Source of the DNA: Gymnothorax reevesii
Lineage: Eukaryota; Chordata; Actinopteri; Anguilliformes; Muraenidae
Assembly: GCA_029721435.1 (NCBI GenBank)
Contig: CM056576.1
Span: 68,775,876 to 68,839,875 of the forward strand
DNA: 64,000 nucleotides
Reading direction: 5' to 3'
The translations under genes were made by a program, and so were the position numbers. The notes beneath the pieces are model-generated. The model ran no database searches. It was not told the origin of the DNA and worked only from the letters and a program-made list of their open reading frames with translations. Shown in pieces: positions 43,531-54,240 of this stretch; within the stretch, counting starts at the first letter, position 1, and each line of letters begins with the position of its first letter.

Positions 43531-43799
43531 TGACAGCTAAAGAGCGTTGTTAGGTACGATGCACAGCTGAGTGATAACAAAAATAATTGTTGCCGAGTCC
43601 GCGAAAGTTTCGGATTTTTTCAGATTGTCATCCTTGCGGAATCACATCAACTATATCAACAAAGCCAATCGCTTTGTCATTAACATTTCTTAATCATTAC
43701 GTGTTATGCATTGGTGGTGGCTGTTCTGTTAACTGTTTGATTGTTAATCAGGCAAACCTGATCGCAAACAGTTTAAGAGCAATTATCCGGGAAAGGTAA

Positions 43800-45301
43800 T
43801 GTTACTGAAGGCCTTCCTGACATCTGACGGTACGCCACTGCCAAATCCTCATCATAGAAGCGCACCAAAACGTTCAGCACACGGTCCATGTTTGTATTGG
43901 TGGCCTCGTCAGCATTTAGTGAAAAATAAATCATGTTCAACTTGTCTGATAACTGTTTTTTATCTGAGTGGAAATTCCATGGATGTACACATATGACGCC
44001 TGTGTGTTTTAGTTTTAGTAGACCATGTAGGCCTACTAGTGAACTGTACCGTTATGAAACTGTATGAAACCGCAAACTTCTAATTAAGTCATCAATCAAT
44101 GACTGTGCAACTGTGAACGAAAGGTCGTGCTCTGCGATACATGTGCAGATACGCACTTTATGATTGCATACACGATCGGTCATTGATTCGTTGTTGTTAT
44201 GTATTCTTACGTTATCTTGCATTAAAAAAACATAGTTACGTGTTCAAATCTACTATTCTGGGTAATGTTTTAGATCAACCGCGTCTGCAACTACTGTATC
44301 ATGATTGGTTGGTGTATTCACCGCGTTGCATTGTTTGACTCAAAATATTACCCACGTGTGTTGTCACTGCTGTGGTACCGATTCAGTCAGCGAAAAATCA
44401 TGGAGCGGTTAGTTGTGAAGGAAGGATCAGACGTGATTAATATTGACAGCACTGTCAAAAACAAATGGAGGTGGGCTTGGTTGGATGAGATAGGTGACAC
44501 AGGAAAGCTATTCAGGTCCTGGTGTCAAAAATTGAAGGAACCAGGAGCCTGTTTCTGTTGTGTTTGCATCAGAAAGCTGTTGTACGGTTCAGACGGCAAA
44601 AAAAGCTTTTCAAGCACAACAATGAACCAGGTCACAGGGCTGCTGTCAGAGCTCTCCAACACTGTACAGTGCTACCAGGTGCGTCAACAACGAGTGAGGA
44701 TGCTCGCCAATCAATGACAGATCGTGTGTGCAATCATAAAGTGCGTATCTGCACATTTATTGCAGAGCACGATCTTTCGCTCACGGTAGCACAGCCACTT
44801 GCTGAACTGATTAAAACTGTTGCACAGGACAAAAATACACTGTCTAGATTAACAGTTTCAAACACATAGGCGTCATATGTGTGCACTCACGGAGTCTCCA
44901 CTCAGATAAAAAAGCAATTATCTGACAAGCTGAACAACATTTATTTTTCCCTAAATGTTGATGAGGCCACCAATACAAACATGGACCGTGTGCTGAACGT
45001 TTTGGTGCGCTATTATGATGAGGATTTGGGCAAAGTTGTTACTCATCACTTGGCCTCAAGAAAAGCCAATATTGCTGATACAACAACCCTCACAATCGAG
45101 CTGACAGATGTCATAAAATCCTATCGCCTAAACTGGAACCAAGCTGTCAGCATTCTGCTGGACAACTGTGCTTTCATGAGAGGAAAGAAGGCTGGAGTGG
45201 AGACAATGGTCAGGAAGGAGAACCCTGCATTGCTTGATATCAGTGGAGATACAGTGCACATGGTATGCACTGCTCAGCAGTGTGTAAAAAGAATAACATG
45301 A
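43800..45301. mobile_element. hAT-like relic arranged as a long hairpin
   Basis: The plus-strand transposase sequence at about 44710-45060 is present again in reverse complement at about 43800-44190, with around 90 per cent identity and a 520-bp spacer. The arms include caccaaaacgttcagcacac, cggtccatgtttgtattggt and cacatatgacgcc. Only part of the transposase is duplicated; the 5' portion (44399-44710) forms the loop. No terminal repeats or 8-bp target duplication could be fixed. Confidence 0.8.
44399..45301 (+). pseudogene. hAT-like transposase relic with BED-type finger
   Basis: The blocks are RSWCQKLKEPGACFCCVCI with a GKKSFSS extension (BED-like zinc finger start), NEPGHRAAVRALQHCTVLPG, then MTDRVCNHKVRICTFIAEHD and NNIYFSLNVDEATNTNMDRV, and finally SILLDNCAFMRGKKAGVETM. 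The FSLNVDEATN and LLDNCAFMRGKK motifs correspond to the catalytic core of hAT-related transposases and their ZMYM/ZBED-type relatives. There is at least one frameshift (near 44620) and a stop before 44879. The C-terminal dimerisation region is missing. Confidence 0.7.
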
Positions 45302-46193
45302 TTAGACTGTTTTTCTAGACTAGTGTTAAGTAAGTCTGAGCAGGTGCAGTTAGTATATTAAAGATTTGTCAATATTGCCAATGCAACATCACAGCCTGGT
45401 AATACTACTTTTTCTCTGGACTAGCATTATTATTTAAAAGGTTGTAACAGCTTGCCTTTATTTAGTGTAAGTCAACATACAATTTGCTTCCACCCAAAAA
45501 GGCGTGTGGGGACGAAAATTTGCGCCGTGGGCCCTGCGGGTGCTTCGCGCCCGCGCATGTGTGCTCAAAAAAAATTGCCAAGGTTGGCAGGTCTGCTGCT
45601 ACGCACTTTTGCTTTAAAGTCCTACAGTAATTTTAATATTTGAAATAGACCAGACTAGCAATAGACAGACTACAACTTCAGCAGGTGTTTATGTTAAAAT
45701 GAAGCATGAATTGTACACATTCACAATTAAGGCATTTGAGAACTGTGAAGTAGCATATCACCCAATTAATTGGTGTTTGCTGGGCGCACGATGTTGTTTA
45801 TATTTCTCTTATATTGCCATTGTCTAGGACAGGGGACAGGGCTGGACCGTTGCAAGCTTAGAGCCCTTTTCAGAATGTCTTATCCCACGTCTGAAATTTT
45901 CAGTCCTGGGATTTTTTTTTTGCTTTAAGCCCTGCATACATCAGGGGGAAGCTGCAGGAAATTAAACACTGTGACTTGGGGCATGTTGGTAACAAGATTG
46001 TCGATGAAGTCCGGAGAGATTTCTGGGAGATTTCGGGGGCGATGAAAGAAAGCTTGTGGGCTGACGATAAAGTATAAGATAAGCCAATGTTTGCAAAGTT
46101 TTGACTGTTTTGCTTCAGTTTTTACTAAAATGATGACGGTGTTAAATGAACTGTTTTGTGGGACCATGTGTCATTTTTGTTTTGGTGGCAAAG
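45302..46193. other. between hAT relic and integrase, unassigned
   Basis: Contains AT-rich sequence, a GC-rich patch (45515-45560) and, from about 45930, sequence that may already belong to the Polinton. A minus-strand frame (46167-45925) has LPEISPDFIDNLVTNMPQVT, which I cannot assign. Confidence 0.4.
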
Positions 46194-47266
46194 ATGGATG
46201 TTCAGGAGTGTTTGAAGTCTGTTTATTATACCCCGAAGAATCCAGGTTCTTTTGGTGGAAAAGAAAGATTGCAGAGGGGTTTGTTGGAAACTAAAGGGTT
46301 AAGCATTTCCAATAAGAAACCTACAGAGTGGCTGTCTGGTGGAGATACATGCACCTTGCACAAGACCGCAAGAGTTAATTTCAAGAGGAACAAGGTTTTT
46401 GTCTCAAATATTGACGCACAGTGGCTGGCCGATTTAGTCGATATGTCTAGTTAATCCCGGCATAATGATAATATTAAATTTATGCTGACCTGCATAGATG
46501 TCTTATCAAAATTTGCATGGGTCGGTTTTCTTAAGAATAAAAGCTGTAAAGAAATGACGCGGGCCTCCCAAGCCATACTTGCACAAGGCCGCAGGCCCAA
46601 AAAACTACAAACTGACAAAAGTACGGAATTTTTCAACAGATTTTCAGAAGTTGATGAAACAATATCAAATAACGCATTTCGCCACAGGCAATGATAAGAA
46701 AGCGTCTGTAGTGGAGCGGTTTAACAGGACTCTTAAAACCAGGATGTGGAGATACTTCAGCGCCCATAATACGTGCAAGTACATTGATGTAATACAGAAC
46801 CTAGTCCTATCATATAATAAAAGCTATCATAGTACTATTAAAATGAAACCTGTTGATGTAAATGAATCTAATGCCTTTAATGTTTTTAAAACCATATACG
46901 GGTCCAAAAAAGCTTAAAAAGCAAAAGTTTAAATTTGAGAAGGACGATACAGTACGTGGGGTGTTTGCAAAAGGCTATGAACAAACCTATGAATACCTAT
47001 GAAATGAATATTTCACAGTGGCTGAACGGGTTCACAGAATCCCGCCCGTATACAAGATGAAAGATTGCGATGGTGAAGACATTGACGGCACATTTTATGA
47101 AGCTGAATTACAGAGGGTAACTGTGAGTAAAGATAAAGCATTTAAGGTTGAAAAAATCATTGCGCAGAAGAAAGTAAAGGGAAAAAAGCTGGTCTTAGTC
47201 AAATGGATCGGGTGGCCTGAAAAATTTCACAGTTGGATACCTGCAAGTCACGTGGTAGACATTTAA
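46194..47266 (+). pseudogene. Polinton integrase (DDE) with chromodomain
   Basis: The start is MDVQECLKSVYYTPKNPGSF at 46194. Order: an N-terminal zinc-binding-like region, the RNase H-like catalytic core with all three acids visible (WLADLVDMSS, then KLQTDKSTEFF, then SVVERFNRTLK), then FKTIYGSK and a C-terminal chromodomain (VEKIIAQKKVKGKKLVLVKW, GWPEKFHSWIPASH). Breaks: TAA at 46452-46454, a frameshift near 46650, a stop at 46917 and a shift before 47018. The enzyme would join the element ends to host DNA, giving 6-bp duplications. The chromodomain probably targets histones. It leads the rightward gene series. Confidence 0.93.
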
Positions 47267-47309
47267 TCTTAAAAATATTTTTAAAAGCATACACTACATT
47301 AGACAGTAA

Positions 47310-48065
47310 ATGACCATGGAGGAGACAGATTTCTGCGTTTCTCTCCCAAGTAATGCATCCTTGCAAACTTACCCTTATCCTTGAAAATTTCAAGCTACAC
47401 GACCAAGTTTGTCGGACCTATTGAACTACGCGGCGAGTGGGAGGTTGGCTTAGCAGAAATACAGTACCCGCATACTTGGGACGTAATATCGCACCAGGAC
47501 AGTTATTTTATCACATGTAATAATATAAATCAAAACATAAAATATGACATCACCCCAGGCTATTATAAATCTATTGTCAGTATAGTTAAAGAAATAAACA
47601 ACCGTACTTTTAGCACGGAGGGTATTGAAATGATTTACTCAAACGTTAAAAATAGAATTAAAATTGTAGCCCCGCCAGGAGTGTCATTTGCAGCGACAGG
47701 AACTAGCTGAAATTCTTGGCCTCAATCCAGGTTTCGAATTGAACCATGAAAACCCAGTTGCGCCACACCCCGCTGATATTTGTGCAGGTTTCTATACAAT
47801 TTTCATTTACACAGACGTCATTGTACACCACAGAGTCGGAGATAGTTTTGTACCCCTCTTGCGATGTGTTGAAATATCGGGGACAAACAACGAGGTGATC
47901 ACAAAGACTTATGAAAAGCCACACTACGTACCGGTGAGCAAACAGCACATTGATGACATAACCATTGAACTGAAAACGGATCAAAACCAGAACATAAACT
48001 TTTGTCACGGAAAAGTCATTACAAAGCTGCACTTCAGGCCGGTAAAACATTGCTATCACGAGTAA
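47310..48065 (+). pseudogene. Polinton minor capsid (penton-like) protein
   Basis: The start codon at 47310 (or 47316) opens MTMEETDFCVSLPSNASLQ; a frameshift near 47374 leads to SSYTTKFVGPIELRGEWEVG, and a second near 47695 leads to EILGLNPGFELNHENPVAPH and CHGKVITKLHFRP, ending at 48065. About 250 codons in all, the usual size. The family forms a single jelly roll and is thought to occupy the icosahedral vertices. Strands typical of the family (LRGEWEVGLAEIQYP, GFYTIFIYTDVI) are clear. It starts 43 bp after the integrase stop and ends 3 bp before the pX-like gene, as in compact viral operons. Confidence 0.88.
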
Positions 48066-48068
48066 AAA

Positions 48069-48528
48069 ATGAAGAGTTCTGTACTCTACACCGACCCGCA
48101 CAGATACGTTAAATATTACACCGCACAGGCTAGCAATGGGTTACCTGGCTTTAGAGGCGGTACTGTCATGTATGGCGGTGGCCTTGGAGGGATTTTCAGA
48201 GGCTTATTCCGGATGGCTCCACTGCTACTTCAGACAGGGTTCAATATAGCCAAACCACATCTGACTTCGGCGGCCAAGAACATTGCTAAAGACGCGATAA
48301 ATAAAGTTGTAGAGAGCCGCTTGCAAACTGACAGTCAGGAAGGGTCATGTCTTATGGTGATGGCACGACGCTCACAAAAAAGACCACCGGGAGGGCGTGT
48401 CTCCATAAAGTCTAAAAAAATGCCGGGTAACAAGCACTTCACGCGCATTTGGGAAGAGCAAGAGAAAGGGCAAAAAACAAACTAAGAAGAAAAAGAAGCT
48501 TACGCGGAAAAGCAGTCTCATTTTTTAA
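48069..48528 (+). pseudogene. Polinton pX/pVI-like small virion protein
   Basis: Opens MKSSVLYTDPHRYVKYYTAQ. Then comes a Gly-rich hydrophobic stretch, FRGGTVMYGGGLGGIFRGLF, an amphipathic segment (NIAKPHLTSAAKNIAKDAIN) and a very basic tail. The last part is in another frame (a Lys-rich run ending at TAA 48526-48528); one indel near 48470 gives an early stop at 48485. Related Polinton proteins are compared with adenovirus pX or pVI, which pack DNA or disrupt membranes. The role here is inferred from these features and from its place between the two capsid genes. Confidence 0.75.
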
Positions 48529-48531
48529 GCA

Positions 48532-49781
48532 ATGGCGTTCATAAACAACATGTCCGAGGAATTCATGAAGTCAGAATTGGATCTTTTTGCAGTGCCATAC
48601 ACTCAAACAAGTATCGAAAAGAACATTTATGTGGAATTACCACTGTTTGTCGGCCGTTTCAGACACAGGCCCTGTAGAATTTTTCATTGCAGGGAACGGT
48701 GAAGATTATGTTGACTTGAACAATACTTTACCTTCGATGCAAAATCACGTGAGCCGATGGCAACAATATTGATCAAACTAATAATGTCAGCATCATCAAT
48801 TACCCCATTGTCACTATTTTTCACCAAGTGGATGTTACGCTTGTGGATCGATTGATCACACAGGCCAGCAATACATATCCTTATAGGGCTATTCTTGAAT
48901 GCCTATTGAATTATGGAGATGAGACTTTGTCAAACCAGTTCACATCTGGACTTTTTTACAAAGAAACCAGCGGGAGCATGGATGGAAACACCGTTACCCA
49001 GAACAACGTAGGTCTAAATGGAGTTGATATTAAAATTAAAATGGTACGGGGTAAGGATGAATTTAGCTTGATTTCGCCCGATCAAGAACAACACAAGCTT
49101 AAATTGGTTTCCGCATCACTGTTTGTGAAAAAAGTCACAGTATCACCAGGCGTGAAACTCGGACATGCTCAGGCTCTGTTAACCTCTAATGTTAAATACC
49201 CTTTAGAGCGGGTTAGTTTCAAGACCTTGCCGCTAGCCGCCGGTAGCCGTGTATGCAATCAGGAGAGTTTATTCCTTGGACAGCTGCCCAAAACAGTTAT
49301 TATAGGTTTGGATGGCAGTGATGCATTTACGGGTGTTTATTACAAGAACCCATTTAACTTCAAGCACTACAATGCTGAATTCTTAGCATTGTATGTCAAC
49401 GGGCAACAATTTCCATCCAAGCCTATTCAGCCTGATTTTAACAATGGTAGTGCAGTTCGGGAATACTACAGCCTGGTGCAGGCCTCTGGCCGTCATTTGA
49501 AGGACCAGCCCCTGTTGTTAAACCGTCAGGAATATACAGTCGGTTACACCCTCTATGCTTTCGACCTTTACCCCGATGAAGGCTGTGGACAGCATCTGTC
49601 ATTCATTAAAAGCGGTAACATGCGGCTGGAGATGCGATACAGGGTGCCACTCCCCAGGACTGTGAACTTGATCTTGTATGCGGTTTTTGATAATGATGAG
49701 CTACCTGGTAACAAATTACGTGATATACCCGCATCGTATGTTGTGAACACGCACCCCCGAAACAAACCTGGAGAACACTAG
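48532..49781 (+). pseudogene. Polinton major capsid protein (double jelly roll)
   Basis: The start at 48532 opens MAFINNMSEEFMKSELDLFA, typical of fish Polinton capsid proteins. Frameshifts near 48640 and 48745-48780 separate the first 80 codons, but from 48828 the frame is open for 317 codons: LVDRLITQASNTYPYRAILE, LNYGDETLSNQFTSGLFYKE, VILGLD-like VIIGLDGSDAF and the final MRLEMRYRVPLPRTVNLILY. Total length of about 410 codons equals the family norm. The fold is the hexon-like double jelly roll that builds the shell. The start codon sits four bases after the stop of the upstream gene. Confidence 0.9.
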
Positions 49782-49782
49782 C

Positions 49783-49936
49783 TGGCTCTCTACGTGGACG
49801 ATGACGAAACTGGGGAATTTTATGATTCCTACGGAAACCCTCCGGACTACGTTTATTTCCCGGACAGTATCAATTTTTTTTGCAAAATAACTGTAATCGA
49901 ATTGTCTACAACGATGAGCCAGGTTAAGCAAAGATC
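49783..49936 (+). pseudogene. adenain-like protease scrap
   Basis: Directly after the capsid stop, the frame gives YVDDDETGEFYDSYGNPPDY and VYFPDSINFFC, the middle part of the Polinton cysteine protease (an adenovirus-protease relative, where FYDSYG follows the catalytic His). The upstream part with the His and the downstream part with the catalytic Cys box are missing. A GT run (49937-49951) and minus-strand coding sequence follow. The protease matured capsid precursors; here about two thirds is deleted. Confidence 0.75.
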
Positions 49937-50190
49937 ATGTGTGTGTGTGTGCCACCTTTCTGAATTACTGCTCTTTTATGTTTAATCGAGCGTTTTTTGT
50001 TAGCCAAAATCTTGATTCCGGATCGCTGCCTCTTTCGTCTTTTCAGTTGATGCCTTGTTAGAGGTATATTGCCATGTAAAATATTGAGGGCGATTTCGCA
50101 AATAGTTTTTATCAGTTCTGGGCTGGTTGATTGAAGAATGGCGCTTTGCTGACGTGCATTGCCTTCAAATAGCGCTTTTAAAAGCGAAAG
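49937..50190 (-). pseudogene. small basic Polinton protein, C-terminus lost
   Basis: On the minus strand, after the ATPase stop, the frame reads SLLKALFEGNARQQSAILQS, TSPELIKTICEIALNILHGN, IPLTRHQLKRRKRQRSGIKI and KKRSIKHKRAVIQKGG. The helical and basic composition and its place after the ATPase match a conserved small Polinton gene. Family members usually continue past the QKGG with a hydrophobic segment, which is replaced here by the GT run. A DNA-binding core protein is a reasonable guess, not shown. No ATG of its own is obvious. Confidence 0.55.
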
Positions 50191-50194
50191 ATTT

Positions 50195-50881
50195 TCACTT
50201 TTTCTTCCTCGGTAGAAAAACCGCAGGCCACTCTGGATGGAACAAACCTGTTCTAAGACGATACTGTTCTGGTGTTTGAGCTTTGAGATCCACCAATATA
50301 TACCCGTAAGGATTCTTGGTTGCGTCTTCAAAAGACTCTAAAAAAAAAAACCGGAATGTCTGGGGTACATCTGTCGTGCTAAAACATTAATTTGTAATTT
50401 ATCTCGAGGGTTTTTAAGCAAAATTATAAAGTTGGCATTTATATTTATTGTGCGGCTCTTTTTACCCTGAAAAAAAAAGGTTTTGCACCAGGTAAATAAT
50501 GCTCATATTCCTGTGATGCGTATATACTTGACAAAGGCCTTTTTCGATTTCAGCTATTACTGGGCGCTTCCATGAGATCATCAATAATAAGCAAATTAGT
50601 TTTATGCAAAGGAAGCAGTGCTTCATCGGTCAATGATTCAGGCAGACCTTCAACAAAATTTTAATTCTTTATTTTCCGGCGCAAATCATCATACATTGGT
50701 TGCCAGCATGAATAAAACCACACAATATTCTGTGGCACACATGACAGTACATGGGGTGCATTCTCCAGCAACTGACAATAACACTTTTGCCACAGTTTGA
50801 TGGCCCTGATATGATACAAGAAAACGGATGTTGAAGACTGTTGTCAAACCCCTCATCCCCAAACACAGTTTTAGAAGCCAT
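50195..50881 (-). pseudogene. Polinton packaging ATPase (FtsK/HerA-type)
   Basis: The start at 50881 opens MASKTVFGDEGFDNSLQHPF. Walker A is CIISGPSNCGKSVI. The frame then shifts; Walker B, NLLIIDDLMEAP, is readable near 50560-50600, a sensor-like segment IILLKNPRDK near 50420, and the C-terminus LARQMYPRHSGFF with NPYGYILVDLK and YRLRTGLF, ending at a TGA at 50195. About 225 codons, the family length. It powers genome packaging into capsids. The start overlaps the polymerase stop by 11 bp on the same strand. At least three frameshifts inactivate it. Confidence 0.9.
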
Positions 50882-52970
50882 ATGGTAAAGTTTTGAAATC
50901 AGGCTGCAGAACTCTTTTGTTGTACACCACTCTAAATTATTTTGGAACTGAGCGGTTTGTGAGTGTAAAGCCTCTTTTATTGCGCACAATTTGCTGCGTT
51001 GAAGTTGAAATTTCATGAGCTGGGGCCGACTGATTCTGTACATAACGGCACACCAAATCTGTGAGGGATGAAAGATTGACAACCTGATTGTTAGTACTGT
51101 GGAGGGTTACACCTTTAACTTTCATGCAAAGTTTACCAAGCATTGTCTTATAACCGTAAGTCTTTGGGCCTCCAGACACAAATTCAAAAATGTGGTCACC
51201 TGGGTCCAGCTCGCTCGTTAGCTCTCCAAGAAAATCACCAATATCGGGTTTCCAATCATCGGGGGTTTTTTGTAAGAAGATGATCAAGTCAGTATCGTGA
51301 TACAAGACTCTGTCAGACAATTTCTCCATGACAGAGTACAATTCCAGGCGAGCATAGGCCATGGTGAACGCTGCGATGAACACATTGCTATATTTGGGGG
51401 AAACTGGAAAACCCTTTGCCTGTTTCCACTGCACAAGAGCGACATCTTCTGTAAGAAATGAAAAATGTGAGATGTCATACTCATCCGAGAAAATCAGTTG
51501 CAAAAAATGCTCAGAATTACTAACTTAGGTCGTGGTCATTTGGTTAACTCTCTGGCCGAATTTCCCCCAAAGACTGTTTGAAAATAATTTCGATATTTGT
51601 CTTTTGGCTTTGTTGACCGTAATGTTGTTTGGATACAATCGAACCCCCTCTTTCTCCCAGTACATTTTGATGTAAGCCTCTTTGTCAGCATCACTGGACA
51701 CCCAAGAGGAGTAGACTGATGCCTCTTGTTTAAATGCGTTTTGATGTATTCGCTGAATAGAGAATCAGAGCGCTGTGAAAAATGCCAAATTTCAAAAATC
51801 TTGTCAATTTTGTAACCCATCTCCACCGCTTTGATTAATTCAATGGCACACCATACACCGCTGAGAGCGCGCTCTCTGTCAGAATGATCGCAGAGACCTT
51901 GGTTTTCAGATTCAGCGCACTTCCTACAAAGTGGAAACATTAACTTCCCCGACACCCGATAAGGCAACACTGGAAGGTAAAGCTGTTGTGGAGGAATTAC
52001 CCTCACTTTGACCAAGCCAAAATAGTTTTCGATTGGGCCAAAGTCCCGAAAGATGATTGTCGGGTGACCCGTGGGGTAAATTTTTGTTTTATTCACAAAT
52101 GGGTACAGACTGGTAAAATCATAATAATGGATTTGCTCACCTTCGTGGACTTTGTAATAAAGTTGAAGTGCGTTAGTTCTACCACCAAATAAAGCATCAC
52201 GCGGATTCATTCGTTTGGGGTAGTCCTAATTTTTAAGAAACGCACGAAAATCGTCATTTTCCCTTTTAAGCTTTACCCATTCATGCTCCCACATGACGAT
52301 CACCTGTAGGTTGTAAATTTTATGCAGATTTTCAACTTTTTCTTGAAATTGAGCATACAAGGTGTAAAAATCCAAATTAGTCTGAGCTTGAATTGTGCTG
52401 GAATTGTAGCAGACTGGACAGCCATGCCAGTAACAGCCTGCCAGTTCGTACGCTGTGCGTACACCTGATAACTCAGAATAACCGTCCAAATAGTAAGGCC
52501 CCATCTTAACCTCCCCCTGATTCAGAGCTTGCTGGACGAAAATATTGTCGCGGTAGCTTAAATATTCCAACCATTGAATACCCGATGTGGAAAACGACTT
52601 CTGCTGTCGGATGTAATTGTCTGGTGATCTTACGGCTATAGTGTCTTTGGGTAAAAAGCTTGCGCAGTATTGTTTCATGCATGCAGATGCTATGGTCACA
52701 CACTGGAAAGGGTCCAGGCCTGTACTCCTAAGAACCTCTGCACGGAAAGTCTCCTTTTTAAAGTCAAACACCTTTCCTGCAACGCTGTCATACCATTGCA
52801 TAAATTCCGTCCTCTCTTTTTCCATCATCGTGTCAACACCATAATAAATCGGAGGCGGGGCCGGACCGATGTAATTTTGGTTTTCAATTTTATTCCAAAA
52901 TTGGGGAAAGTAGCCTTTCTTTGAATTTTCAAAACCTAAGGTGGCAGGCATGGCACTCAATTTCATTGTG
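50871..52970 (-). pseudogene. Polinton DNA polymerase B (protein-primed), N-terminus lost
   Basis: Read leftward: a pre-palm region (52966-52226) with ELAGCYWHGCPVCYN; palm motif A HYYDFTSLYPF at 52130; motif B NSLWGKFGQR near 51560; motif C YHDTDLIIFLQ near 51300, where the usual Ser after the second Asp is Leu; then FVSGGPKTYGY and the C-terminus ending at 50871. Breaks lie at 52226 (stop), around 51700 (shift), 51536-51503 and 50937 (TAA). The exonuclease and terminal-protein parts are missing because a SINE adjoins at about 52976. The polymerase would replicate the linear element. Confidence 0.92.
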
Positions 52971-52977
52971 AGGAATG

Positions 52978-53155
52978 AAAGCGAATTGGCTCACACGGTT
53001 AAGGCACTGTGCTGCAGTGCAGAGGTGATCACCACGTCGCGGGTTCGAGCCTCGGCGTACCCACCGGCAGGGGTCGGCAGCTTTTTCAGAGTAGCGCACA
53101 ATTGGCTATCGCGCTACAGGGTTACAAATTGGGATGGGACTGCCGGATTTGGGTA
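52978..53155 (+). mobile_element. tRNA-derived SINE, copy 2
   Basis: The A box tggctcacacggttaaggc and the near-perfect B box gggttcgagcc give a polymerase III promoter; the body ggcagctttttcagagtagc, gcacaattggc matches copy 1 at 2531. It lies exactly between the cut Polinton polymerase and the LINE fragment, so it marks the breakpoint. The tail is not clearly defined. Confidence 0.85.
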
Positions 53156-54240
53156 TTCGATAACAGCTTTGTAATCGAATGGAGCTCTTGTAGCATCAAA
53201 GAAACCTCTTGTGTTTCCAGAGTCAGCAAGCTGCTGGATCTCCAGGGCCTTCTTTGTCCACCTCTGGTTCGTCAGTTTCCTAACAAGCGTTTGTACGGCT
53301 ACCTTCGCATTGGCATAAGCTGCTCTTTTGACCTTGCAGTGGATGTTGTTTTGCCAGGTGATAAAAGTTTGCCGCTTGATGTCGATGAGCTGTTGGATCT
53401 CGCTGTCATTCTTGTCAAACCAGTCTTGATGTCTCCGCTTTTTGTGACCGAGGATGCTTTTGCAAGAGTCCACGGAGGTAGTGGAAAGTGTGCTCCAATG
53501 TTTTTCAGTACTGTACAGTACTGGGTACTGTTTGGGCAAGGCTGCCCTGAGAGTATCCTGCAGCTGTTGTTGGTAGATGATGTCGTCCAACAGCTCGATG
53601 TTGAGCTTTGGCCGGCTCTGTCTTTTCTGCAACCTTCTTTTCCGCATTAAGCGTATAGACATGACAGAGTGAATGAGGTGGTGGTTAGTCCAGCAGTCAT
53701 TTGCACTGGTCATTGCTCTGGTGTTAAGGACATCTCGGCGGTCTTTGGAGCGGATTATGATGTAGTCAATGAGATGCCATAGTTTGGAGCAGGGATGCCT
53801 CCATGACATTTTGAACTAAGGTTTCAGACGAGAAAGTGTGTTAGTGATGACCAGGTTGTGCTCTGAGCACTTGGTTAGCAGTATGCCATTAGAGTGCTGG
53901 TTTCGTTTCACTCTAGCATTAAAGTCTCCAAGCAGGATTAACTTGTCCTCCTTTTGGACTTCCAATAGTATTTTTTCCAGGTCAGCATAGAAGGCCTCCT
54001 TTACTTAATCCTGTGCATCAAGCGTAGGCGTGTAGGCACTAATAACAGTGGCCATCTTACTGCTGGCAAGCATCAGACGAATTGTCAATAGGCGTTCGTT
54101 GATGCCCACAGGGAGTTCGTGGAGGTGGTTGATGAGGCAGTTCTTAATAGCAAATCCCACTCTATGGATTCATGGCTCATTTGCAGGCTTTCCCTTCCAA
54201 AAGAAAAAGGATTGAGGGAACGAGCAGTGATTGCTGGTGT
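53156..54240 (-). pseudogene. RTE/BovB-type LINE endonuclease fragment
   Basis: On the minus strand: NCLINHLHELPVGINERLLT, an endonuclease box LILLGDFNARVKRN (54000-53940 region), then TWRHP-like SWRHPCSKLWHLIDYIIIRS, RKRRLQKRQSRPKLNIELLD, HKKRRHQDWFDKNDSEIQQL and KALEIQQLADSGNTRGFFDA. These are landmarks of fish RTE-like proteins (often labelled craniofacial development protein 2-like). The reverse transcriptase that should follow is gone; the SINE begins there. A stop lies near 54006 and another break at about 53815. Confidence 0.82.

Larger units (their letters stand above)
40714..52972. mobile_element. Polinton/Maverick (adintovirus-type) remnant
   Basis: The core genes of this virus-like transposon class lie between 46194 and 52972. 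Rightward they are integrase, minor capsid, pX-like, major capsid and protease; leftward, from the right side, they are DNA polymerase B, packaging ATPase and a basic protein. All are broken by frameshifts, stops or deletion. The right end is cut inside the polymerase, where a SINE begins (about 52976), and no terminal repeat survives there. The left boundary is an inference: two virus-like genes at 40812-42854 are included because they have compact TATA-driven units. A hAT-like relic intervenes at 43800-45301. Confidence 0.88.
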
